Source: Flavobacterium xanthum
GTDB taxonomy: Bacteria; Bacteroidota; Bacteroidia; Flavobacteriales; Flavobacteriaceae
DNA: 64,000 bases
Reading direction: 5' to 3'
Assembly: GCF_900142695.1 (NCBI RefSeq)
Contig: NZ_FRBU01000003.1
Span: 62,001 to 126,000 of the forward strand
Shown piece after piece: positions 47,910 to 56,434 of this stretch. The stretch's first letter is position 1. Each line of letters begins with the position of its first letter. The notes under the pieces were generated by a model that saw only the letters and a list, made by a program, of their open reading frames with translations, did no database searches and was not told the DNA's origin. The position numbers and the translations under genes are program-made.

Positions 47910-48587
47910 TTACGGATTAGTTGAAGAAACTTGCAACACTTTTCCATTGAAATATTTATTACCGTTCAACGTAAAATCATAAATATAATTTGCCATTTCA
48001 CTTGCTGATATAGGTGCTTGATAGCCTGGAAAAGCTTCAGCTAGCATTTCAGTTTGCACTGATCCTAACGCTAAAACGTTGAATGAAATTCCACGATCTT
48101 TGTATTCTTCTGCCAGTAATTCTGATAATGTAATCACGGCTCCTTTACTCGAACTATAAGCCGCCAATCCAGCAAACTTCAAACTTCCCTGAATTCCGCC
48201 CATAGAACTAATCGTTACTACATGGCTTCCTTTATGTAGGTACGGCAAACAAATACGTGTCAAATTAGCGACTCCAAAGACATTTACTTTATAGATATTT
48301 TCGAAATCCTCTTGGGTTGTTTCTAGAAAAGGTTTCAACAATAAACTTCCTGCGTTATGAATGACGGCATCTACTTGTTTCCACGACTTAGAAAGAAAAC
48401 TACTTACTCTATCTAATTCCAATTCATTGGATAAATCAACCGAAAGACAAGTAATATTTTCGTTCCCCAATAACGCCTGAGGAATTTTTCTAGAAATAGC
48501 AAGCACCTGATGACCGGCAGCTGCAAATAGCAAGGCCAATTCAAATCCTATCCCCCTACTTGTTCCTGTGATAATAATATTTTTCAT
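47910..48587 (-). CDS. Short-chain dehydrogenase/reductase
   Basis: A 225-residue classical SDR. The NAD(P)-binding motif is TGTSRGIGFELAL, the NAG motif is IHNAGSL, the catalytic serine is in TISSMGG and the Y-x-x-x-K is YSSSKGA. The dinucleotide preference is likely NADPH, judging by the SRK following the first beta strand, but this is a guess. The substrate is unknown. It precedes the SprT-like gene by 12 nt. Confidence 0.87.
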   Translation of the reverse strand: MKNIIITGTSRGIGFELALLFAAAGHQVLAISRKIPQALLGNENITCLSVDLSNELELDRVSSFLSKSWKQVDAVIHNAGSLLLKPFLETTQEDFENIYKVNVFGVANLTRICLPYLHKGSHVVTISSMGGIQGSLKFAGLAAYSSSKGAVITLSELLAEEYKDRGISFNVLALGSVQTEMLAEAFPGYQAPISASEMANYIYDFTLNGNKYFNGKVLQVSSTNP

Positions 48588-48591
48588 GAAA

Positions 48592-48599
48592 CAAAAATA
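48592..48599 (-). promoter_or_regulatory. Possible -7 box for the SDR-SprT operon
   Basis: On the minus strand TATTTTTG fits TAnnTTTG, 4 nt before the SDR start. No clear -33 box. Confidence 0.3.
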
Positions 48600-48717
48600 A
48601 ACAAAACCAACAAAAAAGTACTGCTTTACGCCAAGATTATTACGGCAATGAAATTAAAATTTTATTATAAAATTCATTATTTTTGATTCAAAATCCTAAC
48701 CATCGAATTATCAGAAA

Positions 48718-49296
48718 ATGAGAGAAATTATCACATTCCAAATCGCAAAAATAAGTGATATTGAAGGCGTTTTGGCACTACAAGATTTATACCTTGTCAC
48801 TAATTTATCCGAAGAAGAAAAAGCTTTTGGATTTGTTACCACGCCATTTACAGTACAACAACTTACCGAAGTTATCCAAAAAGAAGAATTGTTCCTAGCA
48901 AAAGATAACAACAAAATCATTGGGTATATTTTTGCCGGTAGTTGGGAATTCTTCAATCAATGGCCCATTTTTAACTATATGAATTCCCTTTTTCCCAAAC
49001 TAACTTTTTTAGATTTTAAGATCACTACCACCAATAGTTTCCAATATGGACCCGTTTGTATTCATAAGGACTACCGTGGAAAGGGATTAATAACTTCCCT
49101 TTTTGAGTTAATGAGAATAAACCTGTCGCAAAAATACCCTTTGAGTTTGACCTTCATTAACAAAATTAATATCCCCTCCACCAAAGCGCATACCAAAAAG
49201 CTAAAATGGACTATTATAGGCGATTTTCAATTCAACACTAATGACTATTATATTTTGGCTTATGACATGAAGCAATCCGTTTCTTATCTTATTTAA
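48718..49296 (+). CDS. GNAT-family acetyltransferase
   Basis: A 192-residue GNAT protein. The acetyl-CoA-binding loop is VCIHKDYRGKGLITSLFELM (about 113-132), with the R-G-K-G core intact. Motif B lies at FINKINIPSTKAHTKKLKW. The substrate is unknown. Its last 8 bases overlap the end of the convergent M28 peptidase gene. Confidence 0.85.
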   Translation: MREIITFQIAKISDIEGVLALQDLYLVTNLSEEEKAFGFVTTPFTVQQLTEVIQKEELFLAKDNNKIIGYIFAGSWEFFNQWPIFNYMNSLFPKLTFLDFKITTTNSFQYGPVCIHKDYRGKGLITSLFELMRINLSQKYPLSLTFINKINIPSTKAHTKKLKWTIIGDFQFNTNDYYILAYDMKQSVSYLI

Positions 49297-50260
49297 GCAT
49301 TATTATTTCTTGAGTAGGTGTGTTTGCCATTTGTGCTACAGCAGGCAATAATTCTTGTATAAAGGACGTCATGTGGGGAATATCCATTGCATTAAAATCA
49401 TCTGAAACATGATGATAGAATTCAAAATTCTCAAAATCGAAAGTACTAACCGATTGGCAAGGAACTTTGAAAACATCATAAAAAGAGAAGTTATCTGATC
49501 TGTAAAAGAGTTGAAATTCGGTTTCCTTTGGAAGAAAACCAATCGTGTTTTTCCCAGTATATTGATTTATTTTCCCAGCCATATTCGACTTATCAAAACC
49601 CGTAATATAAGCTAAATAATCTCTTTTCATTGGGACACCAATCATCTCAATATTGAACTGCGCATAGAGTTTAAAATCCTGTGCTTTCAATTTCTTGGCT
49701 AAATGTTTAGACCCTAATAATCCCTTTTCTTCTCCTGCAAAAAACACAAAAAGAATGCTTCGTTTGTTATTTTTGGCACTGCTGAAATACTTTGCCATTT
49801 CGGCAACTGCGGTTGTTCCTGAGGCATCATCATTGGCACCATTATTAATAAAATCCCCATTCACCCCTTTTTTATCTATTCCGATATGATCATAATGCGC
49901 GCTTAGAATTATAAATTCATTTTTTAGAACAGCATCAGTACCTTCAACATAACCAACTACATTAAACGCAGTACCCTTGAAAGTTGAAAGTGTATCCCGA
50001 TACGATATGAAATAGGGCTTTACCCTATTATCTTTAAAAAATTGCTCTAAATAATCCGCAGCTTTTACCATCCCTGCTTGTCCAGTTTCCCTTCCTTCCA
50101 ATTCATCTGAAGCTAAATATTGTAACGTTTTAGCAACATCCTTTTGCTGCACCGTATACGCGAGATGCGATGGAACACTATTTGCAGCATCCTTTACAAC
50201 TACAGAAGAAGGTTTGCAACATAAGAAAAGAAATGGGAGTAAAAGAAAAAGTTTTTTCAT
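49289..50260 (-). CDS. M28-family metallopeptidase lipoprotein
   Basis: A secreted zinc aminopeptidase of 323 residues. It begins with a lipoprotein signal (MKKLFLLLPFLFLCCKPSS, cysteine near 14-15). The di-zinc site uses AHYDH, NDDASGTTA and GEEKGLLGS, with a further acidic residue in FNIEMIG, and a histidine near the C-terminus in YHHVSDDFNAMD. It is 52 nt downstream of the LysE-type gene and may be the last gene of that run. Confidence 0.9.
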   Translation of the reverse strand: MKKLFLLLPFLFLCCKPSSVVVKDAANSVPSHLAYTVQQKDVAKTLQYLASDELEGRETGQAGMVKAADYLEQFFKDNRVKPYFISYRDTLSTFKGTAFNVVGYVEGTDAVLKNEFIILSAHYDHIGIDKKGVNGDFINNGANDDASGTTAVAEMAKYFSSAKNNKRSILFVFFAGEEKGLLGSKHLAKKLKAQDFKLYAQFNIEMIGVPMKRDYLAYITGFDKSNMAGKINQYTGKNTIGFLPKETEFQLFYRSDNFSFYDVFKVPCQSVSTFDFENFEFYHHVSDDFNAMDIPHMTSFIQELLPAVAQMANTPTQEIIMLK

Positions 50261-50312
50261 AATTGAAAAGAATTAGTATTAATAAAGACAGCTGTGAATT
50301 AGAATTACACTT

Positions 50313-50966
50313 TTATAATTCCGTTTTATTTCGATAATGTTTTCTATAAACTTTGACTATTTGAACAACAGCCAAAACCACAAAAAAGAACGGAATTACG
50401 ACTGGGATTACATACATAGAAAAGCTACTTGTATTTTGAGCTAATGTGTTTAAAATCAAAATTAAACCAAGCATCCCCATAAATGTACCTACCAAAGTTC
50501 CTGCAATATAATACACTTTGTCTTTATTTACAATTGAAATATAATTCCCATTCATCAAATAGAGATTCCATCCGGTCCAAAATGGTACTTGAAGAAAATT
50601 AATAGCGCTCAAAAAAACACCAATTAAAAAAGGAGAATACGTCGCATATTTTTCTACTATTCCTTGTTGTTCTATTGGTTGATTAGCGCTAGCAAAAAAC
50701 GAATACGCTAAAATTAAGAGAAAGAAAATAGCACAAAAATCAATGATCTTCATTAATTTCTTATTACTAACCAATTGCTTTGCAAATAGTAATGATAAAT
50801 AAATCACGAACAGCTCTACGAAAATGACTCCGGCTAAAAACAAAAACAAGCTATTAAACCCAAGTTTGACATATATTTCGAAACCGATCAAATTCAAATA
50901 TCCTAACGGTATGGAACCAATAAAGCTCACTAAAAAACCAATAAAAATGTTCTTTAATGCCTTCAT
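50313..50966 (-). CDS. LysE-type membrane transporter
   Basis: A 217-residue integral membrane protein with about six hydrophobic segments. LSFIGSIPLGYLNLIG-like sequence at the N-terminus (FLVSFIGSIPLGYLN) fits the LysE/RhtB exporter family, which exports amino acids and related small molecules. Its start is 4 nt after the ATP-grasp gene, so it is coupled to it. Export of an amino-acid-like product made by that ligase is an attractive inference. The substrate is unknown. Confidence 0.7.
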   Translation of the reverse strand: MKALKNIFIGFLVSFIGSIPLGYLNLIGFEIYVKLGFNSLFLFLAGVIFVELFVIYLSLLFAKQLVSNKKLMKIIDFCAIFFLLILAYSFFASANQPIEQQGIVEKYATYSPFLIGVFLSAINFLQVPFWTGWNLYLMNGNYISIVNKDKVYYIAGTLVGTFMGMLGLILILNTLAQNTSSFSMYVIPVVIPFFFVVLAVVQIVKVYRKHYRNKTEL

Positions 50967-50970
50967 TACT

Positions 50971-52005
50971 TTAAAAATTTACAATTTTATTGCTTTGTTC
51001 TAAGTGCATTTTATATTCTTTCATGCCTTCCTTATGCAGTAAATAGCAAGCACCCTTTTTATGGTTCGCTGCGCTTATTTCATACATATACGTAATATGC
51101 CGTGCGAGTTCTTTCCAAGCAAAAAACAAAGAATGCTTTGGGTCGTATATGTGAGTGGGTTCACTCCCAGCGCCATTTAGTTCTACAACTGAAAAATTAA
51201 GTCCTTGCTCCAGTTCTACGATAGTATGGTACATTACATCCAATCTACCAAAATAGAAACCTGGAATTTGCAAACACATTTCGTTTATAGTCTGTGTTAA
51301 TTTTGGAGTTATCCAATGATTTCCATCAATGAATTTTGCGCCTCGAGCATGATTCCCATAAGGCACCAAATTCAATTTCTCCCCTTTAGGTAAAATATCG
51401 AGTAGTTTTCGACCGTATTCCTGCTTTAAAACGGGCAATTGTAATTCATATCGTGGATTTTCTTTAATCAATTCCTCTACAGTTGAAAAGCCGTTACCAG
51501 TGACAATCAAAAATTCCTTTGATACGATTCCTGTAATTCTACCCGCTTTTTCATGAGGATAACGTACATAGAAAATGCCAACTTCATTATCAAATGGAAT
51601 TAAATCCTGAACCACATAATCGAAATTTGCTTTCTGTGTATATTCTTCTAAATCGGCTATTGAATTGATTTTTTTTACTGCAGAACCACGCAGACCTATA
51701 TCGGGTTTTGCAATCAAAGGGTATTTTATTTTTGCTTTTGTGATAACATTCAAAACGTTTTGAAGATCAGTTCCCTCTTTTATTAATTCCGTTTTCGGGA
51801 AATACTGTTGTGGAATCAAATCGTAAATTTCTTTCTTCGATTCCATCATAAAACCTCCATTCTTGATGGTTGGATTACAGGCATTGAAGAAAAAAATTGA
51901 CTTTGCCTTGAGGGAATAATAGGACCATAAAAAATAAATAGGAATATATACAATCTGGAAAGGCCAGTATTCCCAATGCGTAATTTTATGAAAAAATAGT
52001 TTCAT
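50971..52005 (-). CDS. ATP-grasp ligase, D-Ala-D-Ala-ligase-like
   Basis: A 344-residue ATP-grasp protein that should join a carboxylate to an amine with ATP. I use the ATG at 52005, because the longer frame to 52056 overlaps the NRDE gene and looks unlike the family. Residues about 1-60 form a hydrophobic helical region (FQIVYIPIYFLWSYYSL). The ATP-grasp region includes KYPLIAKPDIGLRGSAV, GRLDVMYHT and VVELNGAGSEP, holding the metal-binding acidic residues. It lacks other MurA-F context, so it is not Ddl itself. Substrates are unknown. It is 10 nt after the NRDE gene and 4 nt before the LysE gene. Confidence 0.8.
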   Translation of the reverse strand: MKLFFHKITHWEYWPFQIVYIPIYFLWSYYSLKAKSIFFFNACNPTIKNGGFMMESKKEIYDLIPQQYFPKTELIKEGTDLQNVLNVITKAKIKYPLIAKPDIGLRGSAVKKINSIADLEEYTQKANFDYVVQDLIPFDNEVGIFYVRYPHEKAGRITGIVSKEFLIVTGNGFSTVEELIKENPRYELQLPVLKQEYGRKLLDILPKGEKLNLVPYGNHARGAKFIDGNHWITPKLTQTINEMCLQIPGFYFGRLDVMYHTIVELEQGLNFSVVELNGAGSEPTHIYDPKHSLFFAWKELARHITYMYEISAANHKKGACYLLHKEGMKEYKMHLEQSNKIVNF

Positions 52006-52015
52006 ACTATAGTTA

Positions 52016-52726
52016 TTAAACGGTGATAAATGACGAAGAATACTCCTGTTGGGCAATCAAATCATAGTGAAAGATACTGACTTTATTATTTTCCAACACG
52101 GATTGCGTGATACTTAAGGTCTTCAACTTGTCATTCCTATTAATCACAAGGCCGTTTTCATTATTTCCGGACTCCGTGTGGCGATGAAAACCATACATTG
52201 TTGATACTGAAATCTCCGAATTCTGATCCACAAAAGTATGAAACCAATTCGAGCGTTTTTCTCGAATGGCCAACGGATATAAAGTAGATGATGACCAAAT
52301 GTGATTTTTTTTAATATCCAAAGGCGTGGTTTCTTTCTCCTTTCCGTTCCATCGCAATTGAAAAAGCATCTTATTTTGAAATAAAACTAAAGTAAACGGT
52401 TCTATATTTTCTAAATCAATGTCGTTCCAGAAATCCTTTGGCGAAAAGCTGCTGATCACATCTAAAACAACCAAACCCCTACTTTTTCGATACGGCAGTT
52501 GTACTTTATGCTTTTCATCAGCGCCATTTAACAGCACTAAAATCGTTCCATCTGCTCTAGTAACAAACCAAGTTCCACCTGCTAACGGATCCTTTGGAAA
52601 AATAAGATCATTCCCATTTATTGTATAGAGTCTAGGTGGAATAGCGCTAGGTCGCACTATTTTTTCATCCCGATTAGAGGTAATGATAATTTTATCCTTT
52701 GTGGTTACAAAACTTACTGTGCACAT
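52016..52726 (-). CDS. NRDE (TANGO2-like) family protein
   Basis: A 236-residue protein with the N-terminal signature MCTVSFVTTKDKIIITSNRDE, containing the NRDE motif and a cysteine right after the start that could act as an N-terminal nucleophile. GGTWFVTRADGTILVLLNG follows. Eukaryotic TANGO2 is linked to lipid and secretion phenotypes, but the bacterial function is unknown. It overlaps the end of the DinB gene by 13 nt, so it is co-transcribed with it. Confidence 0.85.
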   Translation of the reverse strand: MCTVSFVTTKDKIIITSNRDEKIVRPSAIPPRLYTINGNDLIFPKDPLAGGTWFVTRADGTILVLLNGADEKHKVQLPYRKSRGLVVLDVISSFSPKDFWNDIDLENIEPFTLVLFQNKMLFQLRWNGKEKETTPLDIKKNHIWSSSTLYPLAIREKRSNWFHTFVDQNSEISVSTMYGFHRHTESGNNENGLVINRNDKLKTLSITQSVLENNKVSIFHYDLIAQQEYSSSFITV

Positions 52727-53202
52727 TGCTTCCTATATTCTATTGTAGAGCGAGCAACACCAAAATCAGGATTAACAGTAACGGTTTCACATTGTAAAAT
52801 AGCTACTTTTATCAATGCTTGATGATGAATACAATGTTCCAAATTATAAAGTAACTCTCTAAAATAATTACTTTCAATCCAAATTTCTTCGTCATCAATA
52901 ACTTGTAACAGCTCAATTTTCTTATTTTTTTTATCCACATTTTGTTGAATCATGACAATATTTTCGATAGCAAAAGCAGTATCCGTTTGAATGCGACTAT
53001 TTCGTTCTCTAGTATCATAATTAACAACACCACAATCATATCGATTTTCTAAGCACTGAAACATCTCAATAATATGTCTGGTGTGTTCTCCAATAGTTGC
53101 ATTACTTAATTCCGCACAAGAATTTGAATATTCTTTTTGGGACAATTGATTCAGCAAATCAATTAGTTCATTTAAGCTATTTTTAATAGAGGGTATTAGC
53201 AT
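52714..53202 (-). CDS. DinB-like four-helix protein
   Basis: A 162-residue DinB-superfamily protein, a fold used by several thiol-dependent transferases and hydrolases. The metal-binding histidines are in TIGEHTRHIIEMFQ and LEHCIHHQALI. It overlaps the NRDE start by 13 nt and begins a four-gene run DinB, NRDE, ATP-grasp, LysE, with M28 after it. Substrate unknown. Confidence 0.8.
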   Translation of the reverse strand: MLIPSIKNSLNELIDLLNQLSQKEYSNSCAELSNATIGEHTRHIIEMFQCLENRYDCGVVNYDTRERNSRIQTDTAFAIENIVMIQQNVDKKNKKIELLQVIDDEEIWIESNYFRELLYNLEHCIHHQALIKVAILQCETVTVNPDFGVARSTIEYRKQCAQ

Positions 53203-53682
53203 ATTTATATTTTAAATCAACAAATTTGAGCCGACAGTTTTATCTTATAAACCACGGTATTGCAACAAAGAAAGGGAATTAGTACCAAAATAAAAAGTAC
53301 ACTATCCCCATTTTAACTTCATTTTAAGCATGTGCAGCAGAACAAAAATCACACCAATACTAAATCCGTAGTCATTTTAGTTTCTCACCGTGCTACTTTA
53401 AGTACTAAAAGCCAATTCCTAAAAATCTAAAAAGTAGTACTAGTACTCCTATAAAATTCAATTTTTAAACTTTTGACGAATACCAAAAAGGCTCATCACA
53501 TGATTTAGTTTTAAACTTTAAAGTCGATTAAAACCGCTCTTCTTAGACAATCGTACCATTACTCAAAGCAAAGCTATTTTCCAATTTAAGACTAATCCCA
53601 ATATTTAAAACTTGATTTAATGAACAAAACCCTTCCCAACCGAAATTGAAAAGGGTTTTTAATAATTATAATTTGTTTCTTA
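53203..53682. other. 480-nt stretch without a gene
   Basis: No convincing coding frame is seen. It holds a palindrome GTACTAGTAC near 53437-53446 and a hairpin AAAACCCTT / AAGGGTTTT at 53626-53660, probably the terminator of the minus-strand acyl-CoA dehydrogenase gene. The DinB promoter should also lie at its left end, though no clear -7/-33 pair was found. Confidence 0.5.
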
Positions 53683-54819
53683 CTATACCAATCCTCTTGA
53701 AATTACGATTCGCTGTATTTCAGAAGTTCCTTCGTAAATTTGTGTAATTTTAGAATCCCGCATCATACGTTCTACATGATATTCAGCAACATAACCATTC
53801 CCACCATGAATTTGAACCGCTTCGTTTGCCACTTCTAAAGCTATTTCTGACGCATATAATTTTGCCATAGCACCAGAATGTGCAATATCTTTACCTTCAT
53901 CTTTTTCACAAGCTGCTTTCATCACTAATAATCTTGCAGCAGTTACTTTCACATACATATCAGCCAATTTAAAAGCAATCGCTTGATGATTGAAAATTTC
54001 TTTACCAAATGCTTTTCTTTCATGCGAATATTTTAAAGCAATTTCATACGCTCCAGTTGCAATTCCCAAAGCTTGAGATGCAATACCTATTCTACCACCA
54101 TTTAAAACATTCATTGCAAAGGCAAATCCAAATCCATCATCACCAATTCTATTTTCTTTAGGAATCTTTACGTCAGAAAAAAGCAGTGAATGCGTATCAC
54201 TTCCACGAATTCCCATTTTTCTTTCTTTTGGTCCAATATCAAATCCAGCCCAACCTTTCTCGACAATAAAAGCATTAATTCCTTTGTGTCCTTTTTCGAT
54301 ATCTGTTTGAGCAATAACGATATATGTAGAAGCAGATGAACCATTTGTGATCCAGTTTTTTGTTCCATTTAACAAATAATGGTCTCCTTTATCAATTGCG
54401 GTTGTTTTTTGTGAAGTCGCATCACTTCCTGCCTCAGGCTCTGATAAACAAAAAGCACCGATAACCTCTCCTTTTGCCAAAGGAACTAAATATTTTATTT
54501 TTTGTTCTTCATTGCAATATTTCTCTATACCCGCACAAACTAGTGAATTATTTACGGACATAATCACAGCAGCGGATGCATCAACTTTCGCAATTTCTGT
54601 CATTGCCAAAACATAAGAAATACTATCTAAACCCGACCCTCCGTATTTAGGATCAACCATCATTCCCATAAAACCTAAATCAGCCATCATCTTCACCTGC
54701 TCTGTTGGAAATTTTGAATGTTCATCCCGTTCAATAACGCCCGGTAATAATTCTGCAATAGCAAAATCTTTAGCAGCTTGTTGAATCATTAAATGCTCTT
54801 CGGTTAGATTAAAATCCAT
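53683..54819 (-). CDS. Acyl-CoA dehydrogenase
   Basis: An FAD-dependent enzyme that makes trans-2-enoyl-CoA in fatty-acid or branched-chain catabolism. The protein has 378 residues. FAD and substrate motifs include AFCLSEPEAGSDATSQKTTA and KNWITNGSSAS. The catalytic glutamate lies in QIYEGTSEIQRIVISR at the C-terminus, and RKAFGKEIFNHQAIAFKLA is the second FAD contact. It resembles short-chain or branched acyl-CoA dehydrogenases in length, but chain preference cannot be told. It is monocistronic and divergent from anmK. Confidence 0.93.
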   Translation of the reverse strand: MDFNLTEEHLMIQQAAKDFAIAELLPGVIERDEHSKFPTEQVKMMADLGFMGMMVDPKYGGSGLDSISYVLAMTEIAKVDASAAVIMSVNNSLVCAGIEKYCNEEQKIKYLVPLAKGEVIGAFCLSEPEAGSDATSQKTTAIDKGDHYLLNGTKNWITNGSSASTYIVIAQTDIEKGHKGINAFIVEKGWAGFDIGPKERKMGIRGSDTHSLLFSDVKIPKENRIGDDGFGFAFAMNVLNGGRIGIASQALGIATGAYEIALKYSHERKAFGKEIFNHQAIAFKLADMYVKVTAARLLVMKAACEKDEGKDIAHSGAMAKLYASEIALEVANEAVQIHGGNGYVAEYHVERMMRDSKITQIYEGTSEIQRIVISRGLV

Positions 54820-54907
54820 ATTTTTATTATAAATTAAATGTTCTTAAATTTGTGGACAAAAGTAATTATTAAATATCAGATTTCAAACGTTTTCGTAAAT
54901 TTAGCCA

Positions 54908-55975
54908 ATGTTTAAAGAAAAATATACTGTAGTAGGAGTCATGTCCGGAACTTCGCTGGACGGAGTAGATTTGGCACACATTGTCTTTACTGCGAAAAAT
55001 AATAATTGGAAATTTAAAATAGTAGATTCTGAAACTGTTTCTTATACAAGCGATTGGTTAAACAAATTAAAAATTGCCGTAGCCTTCTCTACGTCGGCTC
55101 TCGAAACACTGAATCAAGAATACACCTTGCTACTGGCAACTATTATTAGTGATTTTATCAAAAGGAAGCATCTCACGAATCTTGATGCCGTTTGTTCCCA
55201 TGGCCATACAATAGTGCATCAACCACAAAACGGAATTACACTTCAAATAGGTAATTTGCCCCAGATTGCATCTTTGATCCACCAAACTGTAGTTTGTGAT
55301 TTTAGAGTTCAAGATGTGCAACTTGGAGGCCAAGGCGCTCCTCTGGTTCCTATTGGCGATCAAATACTATTTCCTGAATATGATTATTGCATGAATTTAG
55401 GTGGTTTTTCGAATGTTTCCTTTGAACAAAATAAACAAAGAATCGCATTTGATATTTCGCCTGTAAATACCGTTTTGAATTTTTATGCCAATCAATTAGG
55501 GCTAGATTATGATGACAAAGGCAGTATTTCCAGAACTGGAATTTGCAACCAAAATCTATTGAATGAATTAAATGCAGTGAATTTCTATCAAAAAACACCT
55601 CCCAAATCGTTGGGTTTCGAATTTGTAAAAGAAACTATCTTACCTATTATCAATAGTTATTCCATTGCTGTTGAGGACAAATTACGCACTTTCACGGAGC
55701 ATGCGGCCTTGCAAATTGCTTTGGCTTTGCCAAATAAAAACGGCAGTATTTTTATAACTGGTGGCGGTGCATACAATGATTTTCTTCTTGAGAGAATTCA
55801 ATTCCATTTACCAAAAATGAAACTAATAATTCCAACAGCTAAAATTTTAGAATTCAAAGAGGCATTGATTTTTGCATTGCTCGGCGTTTTAAAATTACGA
55901 GGAGAAATCAATGTCCTAAGTAGCGTAACAGGAGCAAAAAAAGACCATAGTTCCGGTGTCATTTTTAGAGCATGA
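54908..55975 (+). CDS. anmK: Anhydro-N-acetylmuramic acid kinase
   Basis: AnmK hydrolyses and phosphorylates anhydro-MurNAc from wall turnover to MurNAc-6-phosphate. The protein has 355 residues. The signature VVGVMSGTSLDGVDLAHI (about 8-25) holds the ATP loop, and the active-site region CSHGHTIVHQP follows, then VCDFRVQDVQLGGQGAPLVP. FITGGGAYNDFLLERI is the C-terminal ATP site. It fits with Mpl at 16303 as part of murein recycling. It overlaps the next gene by four bases (ATGA). Confidence 0.95.
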   Translation: MFKEKYTVVGVMSGTSLDGVDLAHIVFTAKNNNWKFKIVDSETVSYTSDWLNKLKIAVAFSTSALETLNQEYTLLLATIISDFIKRKHLTNLDAVCSHGHTIVHQPQNGITLQIGNLPQIASLIHQTVVCDFRVQDVQLGGQGAPLVPIGDQILFPEYDYCMNLGGFSNVSFEQNKQRIAFDISPVNTVLNFYANQLGLDYDDKGSISRTGICNQNLLNELNAVNFYQKTPPKSLGFEFVKETILPIINSYSIAVEDKLRTFTEHAALQIALALPNKNGSIFITGGGAYNDFLLERIQFHLPKMKLIIPTAKILEFKEALIFALLGVLKLRGEINVLSSVTGAKKDHSSGVIFRA

Positions 55976-56328
55976 AAAACCAACGAGTCACTTACCTGAT
56001 ACTAATTTTAACAATTATTTTGCTAGGGCTATTTTCTAGAACATTTACTTTTATCCCATTGTGTATTGGAGACATTTTATATGCCGCAATGATTTACTTC
56101 ATGGTCCGATTCCTACTTTTAAAAACGTCTAAACTAAAAATTGCGTGGATTGCTATTGCTATTTGTTTTGCAATTGAATTTTCACAGCTGTATCAATCAG
56201 AATGGATTATTGCAGTTCGAAAAACAGTCCCAGGACATTACATTTTGGGCCAAGGGTTTCTATTTAGTGATTTGATTGCCTCTATTTTTGGCGTTTTAAC
56301 CGCTTTTATTTTAGACCGAACCAGATGA
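55972..56328 (+). CDS. DUF2809 membrane protein
   Basis: A 118-residue integral membrane protein with about four hydrophobic helices. The motif LYAAMIYFMVRFL, then AIEFSQLYQSEWI, GHYILGQGFLFSDLIAS and the overall length match the DUF2809 family, of unknown function. It overlaps the anmK stop by four bases and is translated with it, so a link to cell-wall recycling is possible but unproven. Confidence 0.75.
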   Translation: MKNQRVTYLILILTIILLGLFSRTFTFIPLCIGDILYAAMIYFMVRFLLLKTSKLKIAWIAIAICFAIEFSQLYQSEWIIAVRKTVPGHYILGQGFLFSDLIASIFGVLTAFILDRTR

Positions 56329-56402
56329 TAATTCCCATTTATTTAAATTTTAAACACTTCAAAATAAAATTAAAAATACATAATTCACATTATTCTATTT
56401 TT

Positions 56403-56410
56403 TATATTTG
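56403..56410 (+). promoter_or_regulatory. -7 box for the glutamate dehydrogenase gene
   Basis: TATATTTG fits TAnnTTTG, 24 nt before the ATG at 56435. It overlaps the longer TTG start at 56408, which is a reason to reject that start. Confidence 0.5.
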
Positions 56411-56434
56411 CCAAAATTAAACATATCGCAAAAA

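Noticed and set aside
52006-52056. Longer ATP-grasp frame from 52056
   Set aside because: It would overlap the NRDE gene, and the ATG at 52005 gives a sensible start.
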